From an uncultured Pelagibacteraceae bacterium (GTDB lineage: Bacteria > Pseudomonadota > Alphaproteobacteria > Pelagibacterales > Pelagibacteraceae), in contig CACGHX010000003.1 in assembly GCA_902573065.1 (NCBI GenBank), forward strand, positions 1 to 64,000: a DNA stretch of 64,000 bases, written 5' to 3'. Position 1 is the stretch's first letter; every line of letters starts with the position of its first letter. The notes under the pieces were generated by a model. It ran no database searches and was not told the origin of the DNA. It was given only the letters and a program-made list of their open reading frames with translations. Positions 8,893-18,722 of the stretch are shown here, piece after piece. The position numbers and the translations under genes are program-made.

Positions 8893-9483
8893 ATGCAAAA
8901 AATTGATAAAATATTAGTAGGAACTCATAATAAAGGGAAATTTATTGAAATTAGTGATTTACTACCAAAAAAAGTAGAAAAAATATCACCAATTAATCTT
9001 GATATAGAAAGTCCAGTTGAGAATGGCAAAACTTTTGAAGAAAATTCTGAAATAAAGGCTAATTTTTTTTGTGAAAAATCTAATTTAGTAACTCTGTCAG
9101 ATGACTCGGGCCTTGAAGTTGATTGCTTAAATGGTGAGCCTGGAATTTTTTCATCAAGATGGGCAGATGAGCTAGGTGGGTTTCAGAATGCAATGATAAA
9201 AATATTAGATAAAGTAAAGAAACTAAACAGAAATACAAACGCTCAATTTGTTAGCAGTCTCACCATCAGATGGCCTGATGGGAAAAAAATAACTGAAACA
9301 GGTATAGTAAAAGGCGATATAACTGATATCAAAGGCACAAACGGTTTTGGTTATGATCCAATTTTTATACCCAAGGGTTACTCAAAAACATTTGCTGAAA
9401 TGAATTATATAGAAAAGTTAAAAATAGACCATAGACAAGTAGCTTATCAAAAACTATTCAAAAAAATTAAAGTTTATTTTTGA
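8893..9483 (+). CDS. rdgB: XTP/dITP diphosphatase (RdgB/HAM1)
   Basis: GTHNKGKFIEISDLL, LSDDSGLEVDCLNGEPGIFSSRW, GFGYDPIFIPKGYSKTFAEM. Confidence 0.96.
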   Translation: MQKIDKILVGTHNKGKFIEISDLLPKKVEKISPINLDIESPVENGKTFEENSEIKANFFCEKSNLVTLSDDSGLEVDCLNGEPGIFSSRWADELGGFQNAMIKILDKVKKLNRNTNAQFVSSLTIRWPDGKKITETGIVKGDITDIKGTNGFGYDPIFIPKGYSKTFAEMNYIEKLKIDHRQVAYQKLFKKIKVYF

Positions 9484-10630
9484 TAAATTTATTTTCCTCT
9501 AGTTTATAAATTTCGAGTTTTTGTATCACTTTATTTTCTGAGATAATGAAACTTCCTATTTTACCCTTAATTTCTTCTTTAAGATTAAAATCGCCTGAAG
9601 ATTTAATTTTTTTATTATTTTTCCAGAAATAATATATAAACCCTGTTATATCATACGATATAATTGAAATTTCATTTGGATAATATTCATAAGTTTTAAA
9701 AAATTTCTGGTTAAAAGATTTGAAATTATTTAAATTAATTGATGGAAAATAAAAACTTTTGATAGAAGTTTCAGATAATATACTAATATCAAACCACTGA
9801 TTTGCTGTAATAATTAACACATCTTTTTCAGATACATCTGTATAGGCTAAAGAAGTTAATACACTTTTTAATCCATCATCAAAATCAATAATAACAACAG
9901 AGTCAAAGTTGACTTTTCCTAAAGTATATTTTTGCTTAAGTTGATTTAATTCTCTTATATCCTTGGGTAATTCAGATTTTTCTAAGATTTTTACCCTAGA
10001 CTCCAAATTAATTTTTCTTTGTTTGTAATTTGTCAATTTTTCAATCTGTCCCGTCAAAACCTCAGAGTCATTACTATATTTAAAAGTTCTAGAATTACTA
10101 AAAGCTAATTCTTTTATTTTTTTTTCAATATGCTTAGCTTTATTATCATCTGGGTACAAAATTATAGTCTTTTTCTTATTTTTTTTATCAATAAAATTTT
10201 TTATTGCTAATAATTGAGATTCTAAGTTTATTCCCATCATCATAATATTTTTTTCAATACTTGAGTTCATATTTGATAAAGATAAAAATACTAAATCATT
10301 AAATCTTTTTAACTCGTTTGTAAAAGTTGAGTCTATCGGCCCTATAATAATGTTAATACCCTCGTCCTGAAATTCCTTACACGCACTTATTATTTTTTCT
10401 TTGTTTGAACCAGAGTCTTTTGGATATATTTTAATCGAATCATCATTTATATCGTGTAAAGCTAAATTCACAGAAAATAAAATCGTTTCACCCATAAATT
10501 TAAACTCTCCCGAGAAAGGTGCTAAAATTCCAATTTTTAGAATATTTGTATTATTGTTCTCAACAGCAAAAACAAAAGTATTAAAAGTAAGTGATAAATA
10601 AGATAAAAATATAATAATAATTTTTTTCAT
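9467..10630 (-). CDS. Penicillin-binding protein activator (LpoA-like / periplasmic-binding fold)
   Basis: Signal peptide, KIGILAPFSGEFKFMGETILFSVNLALHDI, INIIIGPIDSTFTNEL; adjacent to rsmI as in lpoA-rsmI loci. Confidence 0.75.
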   Translation of the reverse strand: MKKIIIIFLSYLSLTFNTFVFAVENNNTNILKIGILAPFSGEFKFMGETILFSVNLALHDINDDSIKIYPKDSGSNKEKIISACKEFQDEGINIIIGPIDSTFTNELKRFNDLVFLSLSNMNSSIEKNIMMMGINLESQLLAIKNFIDKKNKKKTIILYPDDNKAKHIEKKIKELAFSNSRTFKYSNDSEVLTGQIEKLTNYKQRKINLESRVKILEKSELPKDIRELNQLKQKYTLGKVNFDSVVIIDFDDGLKSVLTSLAYTDVSEKDVLIITANQWFDISILSETSIKSFYFPSINLNNFKSFNQKFFKTYEYYPNEISIISYDITGFIYYFWKNNKKIKSSGDFNLKEEIKGKIGSFIISENKVIQKLEIYKLEENKFIKNKL

Positions 10631-10635
10631 TTTTT

Positions 10636-11475
10636 ATGAATAATTTTTTATCAGGTTTATATATTGTTTCAACTCCAATAGGAAATTTGGATGATATTAC
10701 ATTAAGAGCTTTAAATGTACTTAAAAACTCAGATAAAATTCTTTGTGAAGACACTAGAAGGTCAATTAAATTACTTAATTATTACAATATTAATAATAAA
10801 TTGATTTCTCATCACAAGTTTAACGAAAAAAAAACAACTTCAATTATTTTAGAAAATATAAAAAGTGGAGAGGTGATTTCGATGATTTCAGATGCGGGTA
10901 CCCCAACTATTTCAGATCCCGGATTAGTTTTAATCAAAGAATGTATTAAAAATAATTTAAAAATATTTCCAATACCCGGAGTTTCAGCTGCAACGACAGC
11001 AATATCTGTTTCTGGTTTAAGTGATCAATACTTTTTTTATGGTTTTTTACCAAAAAAACAGACAGCTATTGAAAAAGAATTAAAAAAATTAAAAGAGCAT
11101 AAATTTAATCTGGTATTTTTCATTCCTCCAATAAAAATAAACTTTTACATGAAACTTTTTAAAAAATTCATGAAAAAAAGAGAAGTTTTCATTGCAAGGG
11201 AAATGACAAAAATTCATGAAACTTTTTATAGATTTAATTTAGATAAATTTTCTGGTTTTAAAGAAAAGTTAAAAGGCGAACTTACAGTTGTAATATCTGG
11301 GAATATTGAAAATTTTACCAATAATACTGTTATAGATACCAAAAAATTAAATATCGAAATAAAACAATATTTAAAAAAATATAGCGTTAAAGATGTGGTT
11401 AACTTATTTTCACAAAAAAATAATTTATCTAAAAAAAAAATATATGATATTTGTTTAAAACTAAAGAAAACATGA
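10636..11475 (+). CDS. rsmI: 16S rRNA (cytidine(1402)-2'-O)-methyltransferase
   Basis: LYIVSTPIGNLDDITLRAL, CEDTRRSIKLL, ISDAGTPTISDPG, PIPGVSAATTAISVSGL. Confidence 0.97.
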   Translation: MNNFLSGLYIVSTPIGNLDDITLRALNVLKNSDKILCEDTRRSIKLLNYYNINNKLISHHKFNEKKTTSIILENIKSGEVISMISDAGTPTISDPGLVLIKECIKNNLKIFPIPGVSAATTAISVSGLSDQYFFYGFLPKKQTAIEKELKKLKEHKFNLVFFIPPIKINFYMKLFKKFMKKREVFIAREMTKIHETFYRFNLDKFSGFKEKLKGELTVVISGNIENFTNNTVIDTKKLNIEIKQYLKKYSVKDVVNLFSQKNNLSKKKIYDICLKLKKT

Positions 11476-12062
11476 AAAAAATTTTTTTAATATCATTCTT
11501 AACCGTATTTACATTTTCTTGTGTTGGTACATCTTCAGTTGGAATTTTCGGTTCAGGTGTAAGTATAGCTTATGATCCAAGAACGGTTGGTATGCAAATT
11601 GATGACTCAATTATGCAAAAAAATTTAATTGGAAGATTAGCCTTAACTGATAAAAAATATATAATTAATATCAGTCCAAAAGTATTAGATGGGAATATTT
11701 ATTTATCTGGAAAAGTCGATGAACCAGAAGAAAAGTTAAAAATTATTAAAACAGCATGGGAAACTAAGGGAGCTAGATCAGTTCAAAGTACGATTACAAT
11801 AAAAGGAAAAAGTAATTTTAAAAGTACAGCTAAAGATATTCTAATATCTTCCCAATTAAAAACTGCACTTATATTTAACAAATTTACTAAGGCATCAAAC
11901 TACACAATAGATACGATAGAGGGTAAAATTTATATTTTTGGAATAGCTATGACAAAAAATGAAAAAGAAAAGGTTCTTTCAGAAGCTGATCAAATACATG
12001 GCGTCAAAGATGTAGTACCAAGTATTTATTTGGTAGAGGAATTAAGCAGACATAAAAATTAA
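11472..12062 (+). CDS. BON-domain lipoprotein (DolP/YraP-like)
   Basis: Start trimmed to 11472: MKKIFLISFLTVFTFSC lipobox; two BON-like repeats; downstream of rsmI as in E. coli. Confidence 0.8.
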   Translation: MKKIFLISFLTVFTFSCVGTSSVGIFGSGVSIAYDPRTVGMQIDDSIMQKNLIGRLALTDKKYIINISPKVLDGNIYLSGKVDEPEEKLKIIKTAWETKGARSVQSTITIKGKSNFKSTAKDILISSQLKTALIFNKFTKASNYTIDTIEGKIYIFGIAMTKNEKEKVLSEADQIHGVKDVVPSIYLVEELSRHKN

Positions 12063-14353
12063 TTTGTTTTTTTATTTTTATAATCGATTATTTCGGCAGA
12101 ATAGGCAGCTACTGAAGCAAGGTTCAGTATATCATTCGAAGACGATCTTAAAGGAGCAATTTCAATTGGTAAGCCTAAACCGATTAGTAAAGGACCTATA
12201 ATTTTTGCACCCCCAATTGTTTTCATTAGTTTAGTTGATATTGCAGCACTGTGAAGAGCTGGCATGATTAAGATATTAGCATTACCCACTATCTTTGAAA
12301 AAGGATAAGTTTCTTTATATTTTGGGTTAAGAGCAACGTCTGGCTGCATCTCACCATCGAAATCAAAATCTACTTTTTTGCTTTTGAGAAGTTCTATTGC
12401 GTCTCTTACATGTTTTGTATTTCTAGATGAAGGTTTTCCAAATGTTGAATGTGATAAAAACGCTACCTTTGGATCAAAACCAAATAACCTAGCAACTCTT
12501 ACACTAGAAATAGAAATTTTAACTAAATCTTCTGCAGATGGAAAATCATTCACTTGAGTGTCTGCAATAAAAATGGTTTTTTTTGGGGTTATTATCATAT
12601 TAAGACCAAATAAGATTTCACCTGGTCTTGGGTTTACCACTTTTTTGAGGCTTTCAATAGATGCTGCATAATGCCTAATATTTCCTGTCACCATTGCATC
12701 TGCATCTCCACAATCAACCATAGAGGCTCCCCAGATAATTCGATCGTTTCGAATTAGTCTATCCACATCTCTTTCTAACAAACCTTTTCTTTGTAATTTA
12801 GAATATAGTTTTTTTGAATAAAGCTCTCTTTTGTCTTTGTCAGTAGAATTTACAATTTTAATTTTGTAATTTTCGTCTAAACCAATTTCTTTCAACTGCT
12901 CCTTAACCCTTTTTTCATTACCAATTAAAATAGGAGTTCCTAATCTACTATTTTTATACGCGACAGCAGCTTTTAACATATTTTGATCTTCACCTTCAGC
13001 AAAGACAACAGTTTTTGGTTGTTTTTTGATTTGAGCATTAATTCCTTGCATAATACTCATAGATGGATCAAGTCTATTTGTTAGTTGATCTTTGTAAAGC
13101 TCAATATCCTCGATTTTTTTTCTTGCTACACCAGACTTCATCGCTGCTTCTGCTACCGCAGATGGAATTCTACTAATTAATCTAGGATCAAAAGTTGATG
13201 GAATAATATAATTTTTACCGTAGTGCGGTCTTTCCCCACCGTATGCGTTTACCACTTCGTCAGGCACTTCTTCTCTTGCAAGTGTAGCAATTGCTTTTGC
13301 TGCTGCAATTTTCATTTCGTCGTTTATTTCTTTTGCTCTTACATCTAGAGCACCTCTAAAAATATATGGAAATCCGATTAGATTATTTACTTGATTTGGA
13401 TAATCAGACCTTCCTGTTGCAACTATTGCATCAGATCTAACTTCATCAACTAACTCAGGTTTTATCTCTGGGTCCGGATTTGCACATGCAAAAATTATCG
13501 GATTTTTAGACATAGATTTCACCATGTCTTTTGTCAAAACATTTTTTGCCGACAATCCTAAAAAAATATCTGCTCCTTTAATAGCTTCCGAAAGCGTTCT
13601 GAGTTTTGTCTCAACAGAGTAAGCTGACTTAAATTGATCAATATTATCCCTTCCTTTATAAATTACACCTTTTCTATCAAGCATTAAAATATTTTCACTT
13701 TTAATTCCGATTTTTTTAAAAAGATTTGCACATGCTATTGCAGAAGCCCCCGCTCCATTTACGACAATTTTAACATCACCAACTTTTTTTTTTGATATAT
13801 CAAGTGCATTTATCAGAGCTGCAGTAGTAATTATTGCTGTACCATGTTGATCATCGTGAAATATAGGAATATCTAAAGTTTCTCTTAATTTACTTTCTAT
13901 GATGAAACAATCTGGAGCTGCGATATCTTCTAAATTTATTCCACCAAAACTATTTCCTATATTTTGTATACATTTTATAATTTCATCAGAATTTTTATTA
14001 TCAATCTCAATATCAATCGCATCAATATCTGCGAACCTTTTAAATAAAACGGCCTTACCTTCCATAACTGGTTTGGATGCTAAAGCACCTAAATTTCCAA
14101 GGCCCAAAATTGCTGAACCATTACTAATAACAGCAACCAAATTTCCTTTGCTTGTATATTCGTAAGCAGCATCTGGATTTTTTGAAATCTCCATAACAGG
14201 AACGGCAACACCAGGTGAATAAGCTAGAGATAGGTCTCTTTTTGTTGTTAAAGATTTGGAAGATACAATCTCAATTTTGCCAGACTTTCCTTTATTATGA
14301 AATTCTAATGCTTCTTTATCTGTATAGTGATCAATTTTTGATTTTTTTGTCAT
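12059..14353 (-). CDS. maeB: NADP-dependent malic enzyme with C-terminal phosphotransacetylase domain
   Basis: LSLAYSPGVAVPVMEI, DDQHGTAI, PTA-like C-terminus. Likely start MTKKSKIDHYTDKEALEFH (ORF opens at 14383). Confidence 0.93.
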   Translation of the reverse strand: MTKKSKIDHYTDKEALEFHNKGKSGKIEIVSSKSLTTKRDLSLAYSPGVAVPVMEISKNPDAAYEYTSKGNLVAVISNGSAILGLGNLGALASKPVMEGKAVLFKRFADIDAIDIEIDNKNSDEIIKCIQNIGNSFGGINLEDIAAPDCFIIESKLRETLDIPIFHDDQHGTAIITTAALINALDISKKKVGDVKIVVNGAGASAIACANLFKKIGIKSENILMLDRKGVIYKGRDNIDQFKSAYSVETKLRTLSEAIKGADIFLGLSAKNVLTKDMVKSMSKNPIIFACANPDPEIKPELVDEVRSDAIVATGRSDYPNQVNNLIGFPYIFRGALDVRAKEINDEMKIAAAKAIATLAREEVPDEVVNAYGGERPHYGKNYIIPSTFDPRLISRIPSAVAEAAMKSGVARKKIEDIELYKDQLTNRLDPSMSIMQGINAQIKKQPKTVVFAEGEDQNMLKAAVAYKNSRLGTPILIGNEKRVKEQLKEIGLDENYKIKIVNSTDKDKRELYSKKLYSKLQRKGLLERDVDRLIRNDRIIWGASMVDCGDADAMVTGNIRHYAASIESLKKVVNPRPGEILFGLNMIITPKKTIFIADTQVNDFPSAEDLVKISISSVRVARLFGFDPKVAFLSHSTFGKPSSRNTKHVRDAIELLKSKKVDFDFDGEMQPDVALNPKYKETYPFSKIVGNANILIMPALHSAAISTKLMKTIGGAKIIGPLLIGLGLPIEIAPLRSSSNDILNLASVAAYSAEIIDYKNKKTN

Positions 14354-14410
14354 TAAAATTTGAGTATGTAATATAAATGACATTAAATCACTAAAAATTT
14401 TGTCTTAATT

Positions 14411-15937
14411 ATGAATTTATTATCTTCCACGTCCGTATTTGGTTTTTACACTCTAATAAGCAGAGTTTTAGGATATTTGAGAGATATTTTGATTGCTATT
14501 TTCCTTGGAACAACAATCTATGCCGATGCTTTTTTTGTAGCCTTCAGATTACCAAATACATTTAGAAGATTGTTCGCAGAGGGGACGTTTAATGCTGCAT
14601 TCATACCAAGTTATGCGAAAACAAATTTAAAAAATAAAAAAGAAGGAAAAATATTTGCTGACGAAGTTTTTAATTTACTACTCTACATATTAATATTTAC
14701 TATAATTATAGTAGAGATTTTTACGCCAGTAGTTGTATATCTTATCGCACCAGGTTTTTTTGCTGATAGTGAAAAGTTAAGTTTAGCTGTTGAATTTACT
14801 AGAATAACTTTCCCCTTTTTACTTTTTGTGAGTTTATCCTCTATGCTTGCAGGGATTTTAAACACAAATAATAAATTTGCCGCCGCCGCCGCCGCACCAA
14901 TCGCTTTAAATATTGTACTCATTTTTTCATTGATATTGGCGTTTAATTTAGAATTGAATATAGCAAAAAGTTTATCTGTAGGTGTAACTTTATCAGGAAT
15001 TGTTCAGTTTTTAATACTAATTTTTTTCACTAAAAGATTTTATTTTCCATCTTTAAAAATATCATTAAAATTAAAAAAAAATATTAAAGACTTTTTTCAA
15101 AAACTTTTGCCAAGTATTTTTTCTGCTGGCATTACACAAATCAACATTCTTGTAGGAACTATTATAGCTTCTTTTCAAACAGGAGCAGTATCTTATCTTT
15201 ATTATGCTGATAGAATTTATCAAATTAATTTAGCTATTGCAGGGATAGCAGTTGGAACTGTAGTTTTACCAAATCTATCAAAAAAAATTAAAGAGAATAA
15301 TAAAAATTCTATTAATATTTTACAAAATAAATCTTTAGAATTATCTTTTGCTTTATCACTTCCCGCAGCATTTGGTTTATTTATTGCATCCAAAGAAATT
15401 GTGAATAGCTTATTTGGCTATGGTTCTTTTACGCAAGAAGATGTAACTAACACATCTTTAGCATTAATGTATTTTTCTTTAGGTGTACCTGCTTTTGCAT
15501 TAATAAAAGTTCTTTCCAGTTTTTATTTTGCAAGAGATAATACAAAAATACCTTTTTATATATCTTTTTTTAGCATGATCATAAATGTATTTATAAGTGT
15601 AGTATTTTTTAAAGAATATGGTTTTATAATAATTCCAATTGCTACAACTTTTTCGAGTTGGTTATCAGTGCTAATTTATTTTATTTTTTTTAACAGAAGA
15701 AAACTTATAATATTTGAAAATAAAAACTTTATGAATATTTGCAAAATTTTATTTGCAACCGCGCTAATGTGTTGTTTCCTTTATTTTGGTTTAATTTATT
15801 TTGAGGATAAGTTTGAATATACTTACAAATTTAAATTAATTTACCTTTTAATTATGGTAGGTTTATCAGCGGCTATTTATCTATTAACTACAAACATTTT
15901 GGGAATATTAAAATTTAAGAGCTATAAATTAAAATGA
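14411..15937 (+). CDS. murJ: Lipid II flippase MurJ (MviN)
   Basis: ISRVLGYLRDILIAIFLG, DAFFVAFRLPNTFRRLFAEGTFNAAFIPSY. Confidence 0.96.
   Translation: MNLLSSTSVFGFYTLISRVLGYLRDILIAIFLGTTIYADAFFVAFRLPNTFRRLFAEGTFNAAFIPSYAKTNLKNKKEGKIFADEVFNLLLYILIFTIIIVEIFTPVVVYLIAPGFFADSEKLSLAVEFTRITFPFLLFVSLSSMLAGILNTNNKFAAAAAAPIALNIVLIFSLILAFNLELNIAKSLSVGVTLSGIVQFLILIFFTKRFYFPSLKISLKLKKNIKDFFQKLLPSIFSAGITQINILVGTIIASFQTGAVSYLYYADRIYQINLAIAGIAVGTVVLPNLSKKIKENNKNSINILQNKSLELSFALSLPAAFGLFIASKEIVNSLFGYGSFTQEDVTNTSLALMYFSLGVPAFALIKVLSSFYFARDNTKIPFYISFFSMIINVFISVVFFKEYGFIIIPIATTFSSWLSVLIYFIFFNRRKLIIFENKNFMNICKILFATALMCCFLYFGLIYFEDKFEYTYKFKLIYLLIMVGLSAAIYLLTTNILGILKFKSYKLK
14879..14893 (+). repeat. (GCC)5 trinucleotide tract inside murJ
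   Basis: GCCGCCGCCGCCGCC followed by GCA, encoding part of FAAAAAAPIA. Confidence 0.95.
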
Positions 15938-16950
15938 GTAATAATTTTAAACAAACAGTTTTTTCGGGGGTACAACCTACTGGAAATTTGCATTTAGGCA
16001 ATTACCTTGGAGCTATAAAAAACTTTGTAGAGCTTCAAAAGAAAATGAAATGTATATATTGCGTAGTAGATCTTCATGCAATTACTGTTTTTCAGGATTC
16101 AAAAGAATTAAAAAAAAATATGCTTGAAACAACCGCAACCTTCATTGCATGCGGTTTAGATTTTAAAAAAAGTATTATATTTAATCAATCCTCAGTAAGT
16201 GAACACTCTGAACTGGCGTGGATATTTAATTGTATTTCTAGAATTGGTTGGATGAATAGAATGACTCAATTTAAAGAAAAGGCTGGAAAAAATAAAGAAA
16301 ATGCCAGTGTTGGTCTTTACGTCTATCCAAATTTAATGGCTGCTGATATTTTGTTATACAAAGCAACTCACGTACCTGTAGGAGACGATCAAAAACAACA
16401 TTTAGAACTTGTAAGAGATATAGCTCAAAAGTTTAATAACGATTATAAATCAGATAATTTTTTTCCTATTCCGGAGCCTTTAATTCAAAAAAAACTTTCA
16501 AGGGTTATGAGCTTAAGGGACGGAAAAAATAAAATGAGTAAATCAGATGAGTCTGAATATTCTAGAATTAATTTGCAAGACACAGAGGACGAAATATACA
16601 AAAAGATAAAAAAAGCAAAAACTGACTCTGAGCCTATTCCATCTAGGATTGAAGATTTAAAAAATAGGCCTGAGGCATTAAATTTGATAAATATTTATTC
16701 CTTTATAACAAATAAAACTTTAGAAAACACTTTAGATAGTATGGCAGGTAAAGATTTTTCTAAATTAAAAAAAGAACTTTCTGATGCTCTTGTAGCTACA
16801 ATTTGTCCAATCGGAAAAAAAATCAAAGAACTTAAAAAAGATGAGAAGTATTTGATAGACATTCTCAAAAAAGGGTCAAATAAAGCAAAGGAAATAGCAA
16901 AAATAAATATAAACAAAGTAAAAGATATTGTAGGATTTATTTCACATTAA
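15934..16950 (+). CDS. trpS: Tryptophanyl-tRNA synthetase
   Basis: FSGVQPTGNLHLGNYLGAIK, VPVGDDQKQHLELVRDIAQKFN, KMSKS motif. Confidence 0.98.
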   Translation: MSNNFKQTVFSGVQPTGNLHLGNYLGAIKNFVELQKKMKCIYCVVDLHAITVFQDSKELKKNMLETTATFIACGLDFKKSIIFNQSSVSEHSELAWIFNCISRIGWMNRMTQFKEKAGKNKENASVGLYVYPNLMAADILLYKATHVPVGDDQKQHLELVRDIAQKFNNDYKSDNFFPIPEPLIQKKLSRVMSLRDGKNKMSKSDESEYSRINLQDTEDEIYKKIKKAKTDSEPIPSRIEDLKNRPEALNLINIYSFITNKTLENTLDSMAGKDFSKLKKELSDALVATICPIGKKIKELKKDEKYLIDILKKGSNKAKEIAKININKVKDIVGFISH

Positions 16951-16980
16951 ATTTTTAAAAAAATGTGTTAAATTATAAAC

Positions 16981-17532
16981 ATGATACAAATAGAAAACAC
17001 ACCAAACCCAAACGCTTTGAAATTTCAATCTGAAAAACAGTTGTCTGAAGTTGATACTCAGGAATTTCAAAAAAAAGATTTAAATCAAATCAAAAATGAA
17101 TTTGTAAAAAATATTCTTAATTTTGAAGGAGTTGAATTAGTTTTAATCTCAAAAAATTTTATGAGTGTAAAAAAAGATGAAAAAACTAGTTGGGATACAC
17201 TTAAACCCTCAATTATTTCGTCAATTAATGATCACTTTGAAAAAAACAAGGAGCCAATAATTTTAAAAAATAATGTAGTTTTCAACGAAAAAGATAATGA
17301 TGAAGACGAGACAATTCAGAAAATAAAAGATGTGCTAGAAACTAAAGTAAGACCAGCAGTAGCAAAAGATGGTGGAGATATTCAATTTATATCATTTAAC
17401 AAAGGTATAGTTAACGTAAAATTAAAAGGTAGTTGTTCAGGTTGTCCAAGTTCTACAATGACGTTGAAACAAGGTGTTCAAAATTTACTTTGTCATTATG
17501 TCAAAGAAGTTAAGTCAGTAGAAGCTAGCTAA
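16981..17532 (+). CDS. NifU/Nfu family iron-sulfur carrier protein
   Basis: Nfu N-domain MIQIENTPNPNALKF and C-domain VRPAVAKDGGDIQF...GSCSGCPSSTMTL. Confidence 0.94.
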   Translation: MIQIENTPNPNALKFQSEKQLSEVDTQEFQKKDLNQIKNEFVKNILNFEGVELVLISKNFMSVKKDEKTSWDTLKPSIISSINDHFEKNKEPIILKNNVVFNEKDNDEDETIQKIKDVLETKVRPAVAKDGGDIQFISFNKGIVNVKLKGSCSGCPSSTMTLKQGVQNLLCHYVKEVKSVEAS

Positions 17533-17542
17533 TATATATTAA

Positions 17543-18721
17543 GTGAAAAAAGATATTCCATATAGAGAACAACTTTTAGAACTCTCAAAGCTATATAAAG
17601 TACCTGAGATAAAATCATATATTAAATCTAAAAAGAATTTAACTACATCACAATTAGAGCTTATTTTATTAAAAAATAAGATTCCTTTACCAGCCCAAAG
17701 CTACAGTAGAAAACACGTTGCTGAAATAAAATTTAAAGAACAAGTAATTACAAATTTAATTCTAACTATCGCTTTACTAGGATTTATTACAAGTTTAATA
17801 ACAATTAGACCTTATATAAAAATTGTTACCGATGAGATAAAATTTACACATGTCGCGAAAGAATATAAGTCAAATTTCACAGGTGAAAAGCAACTTTCTA
17901 AAAAAACTGGCAAAGAAAAAACTAAAAAAGATTATGATGAAGATATAAGTTTAGACACCAAAGTTACTTTGAACTTATTTGAGGATTTAAAATATGATTT
18001 AAAAAGTATTAGGACTGGTGCTTTGGTCAAACCAGTTTATTTATCTAAATTACCAAAAGATCTAAAGAAAATAAAAAGCACTAAAACAAAAAAAGATACA
18101 TTTATTAAAATTGTAATGCCCCTCATTATAGATGAGAATAATAAAATCTTAGAAAACAGAAAAAAACTTTTTAAAATTTTAAGCAAACCAAATAATACGA
18201 GAGGTGAGAAAGTTTGGTTAAAAAGACGATTTGAAGATTATTCAATAAAAAATGAAGATATAACTGAGCTAAAAATAAGAATGGATATAGTACCTGTTTC
18301 GATTGCAATTGCACAAGCAGCCAAGGAAAGCGGTTGGGGAACTTCTAGATTTGCTTTAGAGGGAAATGCGATGTTTGGACAATGGACTTGGGGCAAACAG
18401 GGTATTGCACCTTTGGATAGAGAAAAAAACAAAGGTCACAAAATTTTAAAATTTCCAATTTTAAGATCATCTGTACAGGCATATAAAAATAATTTGAATA
18501 CTCACAATGGATATAGAGAATTTAGAGAAAAAAGAGCAGAGCTTAGAAAACAAAATAAAAAAATATCAGGCTTAGAACTTGTAAAATATTTACATAACTA
18601 TGCAGCAACAGGTTCAGAATATACAAAAATTTTAAAAAAAATAATCGATCAAAATGAACTAACCGATTTTGATGGAGCAATTCTCATGAATTCAAATCAA
18701 GCCTCTACTCTTACGCTTTAA
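17543..18721 (+). CDS. Bax-like glucosaminidase-domain membrane protein
   Basis: GTG start; one TM segment; VSIAIAQAAKESGWGTSRFALEGNAMFGQWTW...LVKYLHNYAATGSEYTKIL. Confidence 0.82.
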   Translation: MKKDIPYREQLLELSKLYKVPEIKSYIKSKKNLTTSQLELILLKNKIPLPAQSYSRKHVAEIKFKEQVITNLILTIALLGFITSLITIRPYIKIVTDEIKFTHVAKEYKSNFTGEKQLSKKTGKEKTKKDYDEDISLDTKVTLNLFEDLKYDLKSIRTGALVKPVYLSKLPKDLKKIKSTKTKKDTFIKIVMPLIIDENNKILENRKKLFKILSKPNNTRGEKVWLKRRFEDYSIKNEDITELKIRMDIVPVSIAIAQAAKESGWGTSRFALEGNAMFGQWTWGKQGIAPLDREKNKGHKILKFPILRSSVQAYKNNLNTHNGYREFREKRAELRKQNKKISGLELVKYLHNYAATGSEYTKILKKIIDQNELTDFDGAILMNSNQASTLTL

Positions 18722-18722
18722 T

